Assembly (NCBI RefSeq): GCF_024267675.1
Contig: NZ_JALDYX010000009.1
Span: 1 to 64,000 of the forward strand
Length of the DNA stretch: 64,000 bases
Direction: 5' to 3'
DNA from: Marinobacterium sedimentorum
GTDB lineage: Bacteria > Pseudomonadota > Gammaproteobacteria > Pseudomonadales > Balneatricaceae
The translations under genes and the position numbers were made by a program. The notes under the pieces were generated by a model that was given only the letters and a program-made list of their open reading frames with translations, was not told the origin of the DNA and ran no database searches. Shown here in pieces: positions 56,648 to 64,000 of this stretch. The number at the start of each line of letters is the position of its first letter. The stretch's first letter is position 1.

Positions 56648-57714
56648 TGCCCTTTTCCCTGACCGCCAACTGGCTCGATGAGCCCATGCAGCACCCCAAT
56701 AGTGACGCAGAGGACCGGGCCAGAGCGCATCAGCTGCAGCTGACCAAGCCCGCCGGGGCTCTGGGCGAACTTGAGCGGCTGGCGATTCACCTTGCCAGCT
56801 TGCAGGGGCGCATTTATCCCCGTGTCGATGCCTGCCATATCAGTTTGTTTGCCGCAGATCATGGTATCGCCGCTGCCGGCGTTTCGGCTTACCCCCAGGC
56901 GGTCACGGCACAGATGGTGGCCAACTTTGCCGCAGGTGGCGCAGCTGTTTCGGTATTGGCGAGACTTGCAGGTGCCCGTTTCGATGTGGTGAATCTGGGA
57001 ACGCTGCAACGCCCTGAACCCGACCCCAGGGTGCTGGATCGCTGGCTGGGGCCGGGCACGGCGGATTTCACCCGGCAGGCCGCGATGACGGTCCCGCAGC
57101 GCGATGCTGCGTTGCTGGCCGGCGCCGAGCGTGTGGCCGAGGCTCAGAAGGCCGGTTGCGAGCTCTTTGTCGCCGGCGAGATGGGCATTGGCAATACCAG
57201 TGCTGCGACGGCGCTCGGAGCCGTGCTGCTTGAACTGGACCCAGAGCAGCTGGTGGGCCCCGGTACCGGTGTCGGGGCGGCGGTGCTGGCCCGCAAGGTG
57301 GCGCTGATTCGCCAGGGGCTTAGTCTGCATACCCGCGATAACCCCGCCGTGCTTGAGTTGCTGCGCCGGCTCGGTGGCTTCGAGATAGCCGCCATGGTGG
57401 GGGCCTATCTGCACGCCGGCCAGCGCGCGGTACCGGTGCTGGTGGATGGCTTTATCAGTACCCTGGCGGCACTGGTGGCGGTGCGTCTGGCGCCGGGGCT
57501 GGCGTCCTGGCTGATCTATGGCCACTGCTCGGCGGAACCCGGCCACCGGCTGCTGCTCGAAGCGCTGCATGCGAAGCCGCTGCTGACGCTGGATATGCGT
57601 CTGGGGGAAGGCAGTGGAGCAGCGCTGGCGCTGCAGATCGTACGCAGTGCCTGTGAGTTGCATGGCGGCATGGCGACCTTCGCCCAGGCCGGCGTGGCGG
57701 GCCCGGGGGCGTGA
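56647..57714 (+). CDS. cobT: Nicotinate-nucleotide-dimethylbenzimidazole phosphoribosyltransferase
   Basis: A 355-aa enzyme that makes alpha-ribazole phosphate for the lower ligand of B12. TKPAGALGELERLAIHLASL, LFAADHGIAAAGVSAYPQAV, GEMGIGNTSAATALGAVLL and LGEGSGAALALQIV (catalytic Glu near 320) define the family. It shares a TAATG junction with cobU and a GTGA junction with cobC. Confidence 0.95.
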   Translation: MPFSLTANWLDEPMQHPNSDAEDRARAHQLQLTKPAGALGELERLAIHLASLQGRIYPRVDACHISLFAADHGIAAAGVSAYPQAVTAQMVANFAAGGAAVSVLARLAGARFDVVNLGTLQRPEPDPRVLDRWLGPGTADFTRQAAMTVPQRDAALLAGAERVAEAQKAGCELFVAGEMGIGNTSAATALGAVLLELDPEQLVGPGTGVGAAVLARKVALIRQGLSLHTRDNPAVLELLRRLGGFEIAAMVGAYLHAGQRAVPVLVDGFISTLAALVAVRLAPGLASWLIYGHCSAEPGHRLLLEALHAKPLLTLDMRLGEGSGAALALQIVRSACELHGGMATFAQAGVAGPGA

Positions 57715-58343
57715 CCATACTGACGCTGGATCTGCTGCGCCACGGTGATGCAGAAGCTGCAGGCTGCTACCGCGGTCGTACCGATGTACCCTTGACACCG
57801 CTGGGCTGGCAGCAGATGCAGGCCTACGCCACCCGGAACCCGGGCTGGCAGTGCATTTGGCATTCGCCCCTGCAGCGCTGCGCCGGGCCGGCCTTGCGCA
57901 TCGCACAGACGCTGCAGCTGCAGTGCCAGGCAGATGATCGCCTGCGGGAGCTGGATTTCGGCGACTGGGATGGCCGGCCCTACGAGGAGGTCTGGCAACA
58001 GGAGCAGACGGCGGTGATGGCTTTCTGGCAGGATCCGGATGCCAGCCCGCCACCCGGTGGTGAAACCCTGGGGGCATTTTGTGCACGCTTACAGGCGCTT
58101 GAAAATCAATTGCTGACGCATCCCGGGCTGGCGCAGGACCCTGTGCATCTTTTGCTGCTGACGCACGGCGGCGTCATTCGGGGGCTGCTGGGCCGGCACC
58201 TTGGCCTGGCTGTCAGCAAGTGGTCGCAATTACGCATCGATACCGGCTCCCTGAGCCGATTGAAAATCGGTTATGATCGACAGCACCGCTGGTGCGAGCT
58301 GTCATTCATGAATTGGCAGCCCGGCCTTGAGAGCTTGGGTTGA
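57711..58343 (+). CDS. cobC: Alpha-ribazole phosphatase (histidine phosphatase family)
   Basis: A 210-aa phosphoglycerate-mutase-like phosphatase that removes the phosphate from alpha-ribazole or adenosylcobalamin 5'-phosphate. The phospho-His motif is LDLLRHGDAEA; further His and Arg residues are in ELDFGDWDGRPYEEVW and LLLTHGGVIRGLLGRHL. Start GTG at 57711 overlaps the cobT stop. cobS (cobalamin synthase), which often follows, is not present. Confidence 0.92.
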   Translation: MTILTLDLLRHGDAEAAGCYRGRTDVPLTPLGWQQMQAYATRNPGWQCIWHSPLQRCAGPALRIAQTLQLQCQADDRLRELDFGDWDGRPYEEVWQQEQTAVMAFWQDPDASPPPGGETLGAFCARLQALENQLLTHPGLAQDPVHLLLLTHGGVIRGLLGRHLGLAVSKWSQLRIDTGSLSRLKIGYDRQHRWCELSFMNWQPGLESLG

Positions 58344-58383
58344 ATCGGTGGAACATTAAGGTCAAGGGAAGGAAGCGTTTGCC

Positions 58384-59934
58384 GTGAAGTATCAGCAGAC
58401 CATCAACGCAGTCTATAGTCGGCTCGACCGACTCGGTGACCTTCCCATTTTCAGTGCGACGGTCAACCGGATTCAGCAGATCAGCAGTTCCCGGGAGTCC
58501 GATGCCATGGCGCTGGCAATGGCGGTGATGAAAGACGCCAACCTCTCGGCCAAATTGCTCAAGCTGGCCAATACACCGGGATACAACCGGGGGCAGGGGC
58601 CGATCAAGGTCGTTTCCAGAGCCGTGGTCCTGCTCGGCTTTGATCGTATCAAGAGCCTGACCGTCACCCTTAAGCTGATCGAAACACTGGGTCAGTGTCA
58701 CCCCGACGTCGATATCGGCGCCTTGCAGATGCGCGCCTTTCTCAGTGGCGCCCTGGCCCGGGAGCTGGCGCAGCGCTGCGGGGGGCAGGATGTTGAACAG
58801 ACCTACCTGTGCGGGCTCTTGCATAACCTGGGCGAGACGGTGCTGGCGTACACCCAGCCGGAGCTTTACAACAAGATGCTGCAGTTGCGTCAGCACAGTG
58901 GCGACGACTGGGAAAGCGTGCAATTGCGTGTCCTGGGCGGGCATTTCAGCGATATCGGACAGGACCTGGCAACCAGCTGGGGATTCCCCAAGGCCATGGT
59001 CATGACCATGGATGCGCTGACCGCCGAACAGCTCAGGGGAGCCGACCGTCAGGATCACCGCCTGGTGAGCCTGTCCAGTCAGTTGCTGGAGCTGCTGCAT
59101 GCCAGGGGGGCCTATGGCGGGCCGGGTTATACGCGGCTGCTGAAGGATATCATGGCCGAAACCCGGATCGAACGGGATGCGATCGAGCAAAGTATCAGCC
59201 ATGCCTACAAGCTGGTCTGTGATCTGGCACTGGAATATGCGGTGCCAACCCGGGCCCTGGTGCCGCCGCTGGACAGTACGGACCCTGAGGTGGCGGAGTT
59301 GAACCGGCGCACGGCCTACTATATTCATTCCCGACTCGAGTCGCGTGGCGAGCCGCCACCGGCAGAGCCGCCCGCGCGGATCAATTCCCAGGCTACCGTT
59401 GGCAGCGTCCAGTCCCTGCAACTCGATTATCTGCAGACGCTGGGTGAGCTGCTCGATGCGTCAGCGTCGCCACAAAAGGTATTGCAGACGGTTATCGAGG
59501 CCATTATCAAAAGCACCGGCTGCGACCGGGCGGCATTTTGCCTGCTGGATCGCGACGGTCGGCAGCTGGCAGTACGCCTGATTGGCGGTCCGAATCAGGC
59601 GTCGTTGCGTGATTACTTCAAGTTGAGTCGGGGACAGGGGGAAGGCGATTTCTTCTTTCGACTGCTGGGCCAGGGCGGCACGCTGCTGGTCTCGGATATC
59701 GACCAGGATGACTGGCGCACACGACTGCCCGCAGGCTTTCTGGCGACGGTGTTACCGCAGGGGTTCGTACTGTCGCCGCTGCTGGTCGGCAGCCGCTCGA
59801 TCGGATTTCTTTACGCCGATCGCCTGCGCGGACAGGGGGCGATCAGCGTGGATGATTTTCGCGGATTTAACCGCTTTTTCCTGCAGTCCCGGCTGGCATT
59901 GGCCCACGGCGGGCCTAAAGGCAATCGCGCTTAG
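58384..59934 (+). CDS. HDOD-GAF signalling protein
   Basis: A 516-aa cytoplasmic protein. An HDOD domain occupies about 15-230 (LPIFSATVNRIQQISSSRES, LGFDRIKSLTVTLKLIE, TYLCGLLHNLGETVLAY). A GAF domain occupies about 345-500 (VLQTVIEAIIKSTGCDRAAF, GFVLSPLLVGSRSIGFLYAD). HDOD proteins usually lack a full catalytic HD and act as adaptors in cyclic-di-GMP, motility or stress signalling. It starts with GTG at 58384. It follows cobC by 40 bp but need not be functionally linked. Confidence 0.88.
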   Translation: MKYQQTINAVYSRLDRLGDLPIFSATVNRIQQISSSRESDAMALAMAVMKDANLSAKLLKLANTPGYNRGQGPIKVVSRAVVLLGFDRIKSLTVTLKLIETLGQCHPDVDIGALQMRAFLSGALARELAQRCGGQDVEQTYLCGLLHNLGETVLAYTQPELYNKMLQLRQHSGDDWESVQLRVLGGHFSDIGQDLATSWGFPKAMVMTMDALTAEQLRGADRQDHRLVSLSSQLLELLHARGAYGGPGYTRLLKDIMAETRIERDAIEQSISHAYKLVCDLALEYAVPTRALVPPLDSTDPEVAELNRRTAYYIHSRLESRGEPPPAEPPARINSQATVGSVQSLQLDYLQTLGELLDASASPQKVLQTVIEAIIKSTGCDRAAFCLLDRDGRQLAVRLIGGPNQASLRDYFKLSRGQGEGDFFFRLLGQGGTLLVSDIDQDDWRTRLPAGFLATVLPQGFVLSPLLVGSRSIGFLYADRLRGQGAISVDDFRGFNRFFLQSRLALAHGGPKGNRA

Positions 59935-59949
59935 TGGGCGTGACCTGAT

Positions 59950-60246
59950 TCAGGGCTCGCTGATGCCCTTGAAAAAGGACTTGGTGCCTTCCCAGGCATC
60001 CTTGCTGGCTTCCACCGCGGCGTCGGCACCTTCCTTGCCGAGCTCGACCGCGGTTTCGGCGCCCTTGCCGGTCGAACAGATGGCGCGCTGCACCGCGCAG
60101 CGAGCCTTGCAGCCGGTCACGGCGGCATCATCAGTAAAGTGTCTAACTTCACATTCGGTGCGGCAATACTGCTGATCCAGTGCGCAGTCGGCGAGCGCCA
60201 GTTGGGGCAGCCAGGCGAGTATCAGTGCGGGCAGTATTCTTTTCAT
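59950..60246 (-). CDS. Small Cys-rich exported protein, function unknown
   Basis: A 98-aa protein with a signal peptide (KRILPALILAWLPQLALA). The mature part has seven cysteines in its first half, arranged CALDQQYCRTEC, CKARCAVQRAIC. An amphipathic Gly/Ala/Lys-rich tail with no Cys follows (AETAVELGKEGADAAVEA). The pattern suggests disulfide bridges in the periplasm. GGAGG lies just upstream of the ATG. I do not recognise a characterised family. Confidence 0.75.
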   Translation of the reverse strand: MKRILPALILAWLPQLALADCALDQQYCRTECEVRHFTDDAAVTGCKARCAVQRAICSTGKGAETAVELGKEGADAAVEASKDAWEGTKSFFKGISEP

Positions 60247-60322
60247 TTTTATCCTCCTTGGCGCGAATAAAGTATAACTGATCCGCTGCTGGCGCCGGTG
60301 CTACAGCCGCGGATGGTGCTGT

Positions 60323-60883
60323 TCAGCGTTTGTTGCGCGCCTGCCAGTAAAGCTCCTGGCCACCGTCACGGCGTGCCAGTACCCTGGCGCAGACAAACAG
60401 CAGGTCGGACAGGCGGTTAATGTAGCCCAGGGCATGGGGGTTGACCGGCTCGGCCTGTGCCAGTTCCACCAGGCGTCGCTCGGCACGTCGGCACAGGCTG
60501 CGGCTTAGCTGGCACAGGGCGCTGGGGCGGTTGCCGCCGGGCAGGATAAATTCGCGCAGGCTCGGAAGTTCGGCGTTCAGGTTATCCAGCTGCTGCTCCA
60601 GCGTGCTGGCGGCGGCGGCGTCCAGCACCCAGTACTGGGCCTCGACCATGGCCAGCTCGCCGCCCAAATCAAACAGATCGTGCTGCAGGCCTGGCAGCAG
60701 GCTTTGCAGGGGATCATCGGCGGCCAGTTCTGCGATCAGTACGCCCAGGCTCGAGTTCAACTCATCGATATCGCCCAGGGCTTCGATACGCGGATGATAT
60801 TTTTCGACCCGGCGACCGTCGGCAAGGCCGGTGGTCCCCTTGTCGCCGCTGCGGGTGTAAATGCGGTTAAGACGATCCGGCAT
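60323..60883 (-). CDS. Cob(I)alamin adenosyltransferase, PduO type
   Basis: A 186-aa ATP:corrinoid adenosyltransferase. The N-terminal RLNRIYTRSGDKGTTGLADG is the PduO ATP-binding signature. DIDELNSSLGVLIAEL, FILPGGNRPSALCQLSRSLC and RRAERRLVELA continue the active site, and YINRLSDLLFVCARVLARR closes it. It makes the adenosylated corrinoid used by CobU and B12-dependent enzymes. ATG at 60883 is chosen; the longer frame upstream has no homology. It lies 34 bp after panE on the same strand. Confidence 0.93.
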   Translation of the reverse strand: MPDRLNRIYTRSGDKGTTGLADGRRVEKYHPRIEALGDIDELNSSLGVLIAELAADDPLQSLLPGLQHDLFDLGGELAMVEAQYWVLDAAAASTLEQQLDNLNAELPSLREFILPGGNRPSALCQLSRSLCRRAERRLVELAQAEPVNPHALGYINRLSDLLFVCARVLARRDGGQELYWQARNKR

Positions 60884-60917
60884 TGCGCGGGCTCCCTGTC
60901 TTGGGTTGGTTCGGGGG

Positions 60918-61868
60918 TTAGTTTGAAAGTGACTTCGGGGATGCTGAGGTAGAGGGTGAGACAATACCTCTATTGTGCTGCAGCTGTCGTACCTGCTGCA
61001 GCGCTGCGCGGTTGTGGGGTACATCAATGCCGGCCAGGCGGGCTTCATTGCACAGGAAGCCGGTGATCTGTTCGATCTCGGTGGGGCGTTGATGGCGAAT
61101 ATCCTGCAGCATCGACGAATAGTTGTTTGCCGTTGTGCGCACCACCAGCAGGGCCTGATCCCGCAAGGGGCCGTCAAAGAGCGGGATGCCGCGCGCGCGG
61201 GCCACAGCCTCGAATTCTTCGCACAGGGCGTCGAGCGCGCGGCTGTAGGCCTGTACTGTTGCCAGCTCGCCGTTGCGACAACCGTAGAGCGCCGTCAGCG
61301 GATTAATGGCGCAGTTGATCGCCAGCTTGCGCCAGAGAGTGGTCTTGATAGCCGGGTCCTGGCGCAGCTGCAGCCCGAAGTGCGGGCCGCAATCCGGCAG
61401 GGTGGCAGCGGTACTGTCAAAGCGGCCAATGGCGGTTTCGCCATGGCCGGCATGAACGACTTCGAAGGGAGCGCGCAGATAGGCGCCGTCGGTGGTGGAG
61501 CCGATCAGTACGCGGTCATTGCCGGCACGCTCAATAGCCTGCTGCTGGCTGCCCATGCCGTTTTGCAGTACCAAAATGCGACTGTCGGCATTGAGGCGAT
61601 GCCACACTGATTCCAGCGCCGCCTGGCTGTCATACGCCTTGGTGCAGAGCAGTAGCTGCTCAATGGGCCGGGGTGTCGCGGCCAGGGTGGCGCTCAGCGG
61701 GCAGAAGGTTTCGCCGCTATCGTCAATCAGGCTAACGCCGCCGCGAGACTGAAACTGTGCCAGGCGTTCAGGGCTACGCAGAACCAGGCCGACTGAAGCC
61801 CCGGCGCGCTGCAGTTGTGCGGCCCAGAGGCAGCCGATGGCGCCGGCTCCAAGGATTGTCCAGTGCAT
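60918..61868 (-). CDS. panE: 2-dehydropantoate 2-reductase family protein
   Basis: A 316-aa NADPH-dependent reductase that makes pantoate for coenzyme A. The Rossmann motif is MHWTILGAGAIGCLWAAQLQ. LLLCTKAYDSQAALESVWHR and LVLQNGMGSQQQAIE follow, and the catalytic Lys is in LWRKLAINCAINPLTAL. The C-terminal helical domain ends ...EIEQITGFLCNEARLAGIDV. Family members with other substrates exist. Confidence 0.88.
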   Translation of the reverse strand: MHWTILGAGAIGCLWAAQLQRAGASVGLVLRSPERLAQFQSRGGVSLIDDSGETFCPLSATLAATPRPIEQLLLCTKAYDSQAALESVWHRLNADSRILVLQNGMGSQQQAIERAGNDRVLIGSTTDGAYLRAPFEVVHAGHGETAIGRFDSTAATLPDCGPHFGLQLRQDPAIKTTLWRKLAINCAINPLTALYGCRNGELATVQAYSRALDALCEEFEAVARARGIPLFDGPLRDQALLVVRTTANNYSSMLQDIRHQRPTEIEQITGFLCNEARLAGIDVPHNRAALQQVRQLQHNRGIVSPSTSASPKSLSN

Positions 61869-62196
61869 GAGAAGTCCGTCACTGCATATTGGTTACGTAT
61901 TAATTATGCGAACAATCGGGGCAAAGCCTGGTTGTTCGCCCCTTGTTCTGCAGGCGAGCCTAAGTGCTGGCGCTTGCGAGACCCGTATTGGGGCATTGTT
62001 CCTGAGAAAGACCCGGTGATGAAGTCTCCGCGCTTTATGTAGAAACTTTGCCGGTAAATCGCAGGGCTTATGATAACCAGAGTGAGCAATGGGTGAAATG
62101 GCCACGGGCCTTCGTTAAAATGCCTCCACTTCGGCTCGACCCGGTGCTGTGCGCTGTGGAGTCTGCGGGCCGCTTCAATTTAGAGGAGATCGGGTA

Positions 62197-62679
62197 ATGC
62201 CGTCATTTGACATAGTGTCCGAACTGGACATGCATGAAGTCACCAACGCAGTGGACCAGGCCAATCGTGAAATTCAGAACCGCTTCGACTTCAAGGGTAT
62301 CGATGCGCGCTTCGAGCTGGGCGATGGTCATGTGGTGCTTTGGGCTGAGGTGGATTTTCAGCTGCAGCAGCTGCAGGAAGTGCTGCGTGCCAAGCTGACC
62401 AGCCGCAAGATCGATATCCGCTGCATGGAAGTTAAAGATGCGGAAAAGGCCAATATGCGCGCCCGCCAGCAGGTGGACCTCAAGCAGGGGCTGGATCAGG
62501 CGCTGGCCAAGAAAATTATCAAGCTGATCAAGGATGCCAAGCTTAAGGTGCAGACCCAGGTGCAGGGTGAGCAGGTGCGGGTAACGGGCAAGAAGCGTGA
62601 CGATCTGCAGGGCGTGATGGCCATGCTGCGGGCGGCTGACCTGGAGCTGCCGCTGCAGTTCAACAACTTCCGCGACTGA
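62197..62679 (+). CDS. yajQ: YajQ family nucleotide-binding protein
   Basis: A 160-aa UPF0234 protein with two ferredoxin-like domains; the Xanthomonas relative binds cyclic di-GMP. MPSFDIVSELDMHEVTNAVD, RFDFKGIDARFELGDGHVVL and KKIIKLIKDAKLKVQTQVQG are nearly invariant. ATG at 62197 follows GAGGAGATC. Two different repeats follow its stop codon. Confidence 0.95.
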   Translation: MPSFDIVSELDMHEVTNAVDQANREIQNRFDFKGIDARFELGDGHVVLWAEVDFQLQQLQEVLRAKLTSRKIDIRCMEVKDAEKANMRARQQVDLKQGLDQALAKKIIKLIKDAKLKVQTQVQGEQVRVTGKKRDDLQGVMAMLRAADLELPLQFNNFRD

Positions 62680-62681
62680 TG

Positions 62682-62846
62682 CTAGTGTACTGCTTCACTC
62701 TTAGAGGCGCTTTTAGCGAGTCGCCAGGAGGTTGACCGCACGGCGCATTTTCGAAGCCATAGTGGGCCTATTTCGAGGAAATGCAACACCGCGGGCGGCC
62801 TCCTGGCGGCTCTATAAGCACCCATTAGGGCGAAGCAGTACACTAG
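62682..62846 (+). repeat. CTAGTGTACTGCTTC repeat family, complete copy
   Basis: 165 bp bounded by CTAGTGTACTGCTTC and GAAGCAGTACACTAG. Internal arms CGCCAGGAGG and CCTCCTGGCG are also inverted, so the element is one long imperfect hairpin. It begins two bases after the yajQ stop. A 97-bp half copy is at 5153-5249. Confidence 0.88.
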
Positions 62847-63155
62847 GAGGCTGTCCGACAACAGTCAACCTACTGCGAACCATCTGGCTCTCTAGCAATA
62901 GGAGGGGCTGTTTTTTGTGCTGTTTTTTACTCGTCGCAGGCTCCTCTGTTTGCGACCCCGCTAAAGCGGTTCTTTCCACTTCGTTTCAAGTGTTAAATAG
63001 AACCACTATTCACAAGCTACATCCCTGTAGCTTGCCCGGTGGGCAGCTAACGCTGTGTAGATCGGCAATCCTGCCGATTTATCGCCTTGAAGCACCGCAA
63101 ACACCAGCTCAAATCAGCCGGCTCTCGCTACGGCCAGCATTATCGGACAGCCTCC
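62845..63155 (+). repeat. Palindromic repeat family 1, expanded copy 3
   Basis: 311 bp from AGGAGGCTGTCCGA to TCGGACAGCCTCC. The central AATAGAACCACTATT (62996-63010) and the outer arms match copies 1 and 2. About 150 extra bases sit in both arms, including self-contained hairpins (AAGCTAC/GTAGCTT near 63015-63035 and ATCGGCA/TGCCGAT near 63061-63078). It abuts the preceding repeat. Confidence 0.85.
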
Positions 63156-63226
63156 CAGAGGGCGCCGGCCTGCAATGGGCCGGTGGCCTGTAACCGTCTG
63201 ACGCTGTGGTTGGCGGCGCGGGCCCG

Positions 63227-63481
63227 TCAGTGCGGTGCGCCAGTTTCGTTCTGGCAGTCACAGCGGCCGCCTTCGAGGCAGGCCAGTACAAACAATTCCT
63301 GCACCAGTTCCTTGCTGCAGCATTGCGATTGCTGCAGATCCTGCGGGCAAATCACACCCTGTTCCAGCAGGGTGGTGATTTTCTCGTTGCGCCATTCGAT
63401 AACGCGGATGCCTGTATGGCGATGGGTGATACGAAGGTATGGATCTGGCCGTTCCAGCCAGGCGTCGATGATATAGCTCAT
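63227..63481 (-). CDS. Small conserved Cys-containing protein behind a Fur box
   Basis: An 84-aa protein starting MSYIIDAWLERPDPYLRITH, with a C-terminal cluster of cysteines (SQCCSKELVQELFVLACLEG, then CDCQNE). No signal peptide or membrane segment. ATG at 63481 has AAGGGAC upstream. A near-perfect Fur box lies 37-51 bp before it, so it is probably induced by iron limitation. Function not recognised; metal or redox binding by the Cys cluster is a guess. Confidence 0.7.
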   Translation of the reverse strand: MSYIIDAWLERPDPYLRITHRHTGIRVIEWRNEKITTLLEQGVICPQDLQQSQCCSKELVQELFVLACLEGGRCDCQNETGAPH

Positions 63482-63516
63482 ATGAGTCCCTTGCCTTGAG
63501 TGGTTTTTGGACTTTA

Positions 63517-63550
63517 TGATATTGATTATCATTTGTAAATGATAATCGTT
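63517..63550. promoter_or_regulatory. Fur box(es) upstream of the small Cys protein
   Basis: TGATATTGATTATCA (63517-63531) matches the 7-1-7 Fur consensus with one mismatch. A second, weaker AATGATAATCGTT stretch follows at 63538-63550. Overlapping Fur sites are common at iron-regulated promoters. Confidence 0.8.
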
Positions 63551-63551
63551 G

Positions 63552-64000
63552 TTATTTGTGGTGAGGTTCTGCCTGAACCGGTGCATGGCGCGCCGCCAGC
63601 CAGACAAGGATCAGTACCGGCAGACCAAGCACCGCAGTACCGGCGAAAAACAGCGGATAGCCCATCAGATTCACCGCGTCGCCGGAGAATCCCGCCAGAA
63701 ACTTTGGCATCAGCAGCATAATGGAGCTGAAAAGCGCATATTGCGTTGCGGTATAACTGATGCTGGTCAGGCTCGACAGGTAGGCGATAAAGGCGGCGGT
63801 GGCGATGCCGGCGCTGAAGTTGTCCAGCGATACCGTCACTATCAGAAAACCGACGCTGTGGCCGGTCAGCGCCAGGGCGGAAAACAGCAGGTTGGTGGCG
63901 GCCGCGAGCACAGCGCCGATAAACAGAATCCGCATCACCCCAAAGCGGTATACCAGCAGCCCGCCCACCAGAGACCCCACAATCGTCATCAGGGTGCCGA
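63552..64000 (-). CDS. AmpG-like MFS transporter, partial
   Basis: The C-terminal 149 codons of a membrane transporter; the N-terminal part lies beyond the window edge. Four to five hydrophobic segments are visible. SLDNFSAGIATAAFIAYLSS and TQYALFSSIMLLMPKFLAGF strongly resemble AmpG, the importer of anhydromuropeptides for cell-wall recycling. The reading frame continues to the last base of the window, so the Met at 63989 is not the true start. It ends just before the Fur-controlled gene. Confidence 0.8.
   Translation of the reverse strand, partial: GTLMTIVGSLVGGLLVYRFGVMRILFIGAVLAAATNLLFSALALTGHSVGFLIVTVSLDNFSAGIATAAFIAYLSSLTSISYTATQYALFSSIMLLMPKFLAGFSGDAVNLMGYPLFFAGTAVLGLPVLILVWLAARHAPVQAEPHHK

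Overview
The window looks like a chromosomal segment of a GC-rich marine-type gammaproteobacterium. Gene content and order between about 19.7 and 50.4 kb closely follow the well-known Pseudomonas aeruginosa block gatCAB - mreBCD - maf - rng - yhdP - nit - yjgA ... ptsO - rapZ - ptsN - hpf - rpoN - lptB - lptA - lptC - kdsC - kdsD - mlaFEDCB - ibaG - murA - hisG - hisD - algW. TRAP transport, AcuI, NnrS and a Na+/amino-acid symporter suggest an Oceanospirillales/Marinobacterium-like organism rather than a true pseudomonad. That placement is inference; no rRNA or intact tRNA is present to confirm it.

Layout. 0-5 kb: an ArgD-type aminotransferase with an unusual leader, a small acetyltransferase, a decayed acetyltransferase, an HD hydrolase and an alanine/Na+ symporter. 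5-13 kb: a molybdenum-hydroxylase island (XdhC, Tat-exported large subunit, [2Fe-2S] subunit, AraC regulator, and further on MobA). It is partly decayed: the [2Fe-2S] gene has a one-base frameshift and the AraC gene is cut off exactly where an acyl-CoA dehydrogenase begins. 13-18 kb: a TRAP transporter operon led by gluconokinase, divergent from a LacI-type regulator, with two identical palindromic operators between them; this is probably a gluconate uptake unit. 18-19.5 kb: a PhnA-domain protein with a duplicated 3' tail and a hypoxanthine-DNA glycosylase-like protein.

19.7-50.4 kb: the conserved housekeeping block. It covers the Glu/Asp-tRNA amidotransferase, cell shape (mreBCD; mreC seems to start at an ATT codon), RNase G, the AsmA-like YhdP, a nitrilase-fold amidase, ribosome maturation (YjgA), Mg2+ transport, the nitrogen PTS/RapZ/RpoN cluster, LPS precursor synthesis and export, phospholipid transport (Mla), murA, histidine genes and the periplasmic protease AlgW/DegS. 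tldD/pmbA and hisC, neighbours of this block in Pseudomonas, are not seen here.

50.6-64 kb: a NIF3 protein, ZapG, a GntR regulator divergent from acuI with twin palindromes between them, NnrS, a cobalamin salvage cluster (periplasmic binding protein, cobU, cobT, cobC; no cobS), an HDOD-GAF protein, a Cys-rich exported protein, a PduO-type cobalamin adenosyltransferase, PanE, YajQ, a small Cys-rich protein behind a Fur box, and the C-terminal part of an AmpG-like transporter.

The most unusual feature is two families of short palindromic repeats in the intergenic gaps. One (four copies: 15.2, 48.9, 50.4 and 62.8 kb) has terminal inverted repeats and a conserved central hairpin, AATAG-AACCA-CTATT. 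The other (5.2 and 62.7 kb) ends in CTAGTGTACTGCTTC. They sit next to stop codons, lie back to back at 62.8 kb, and one copy seems to supply the -35 box of the algW promoter.
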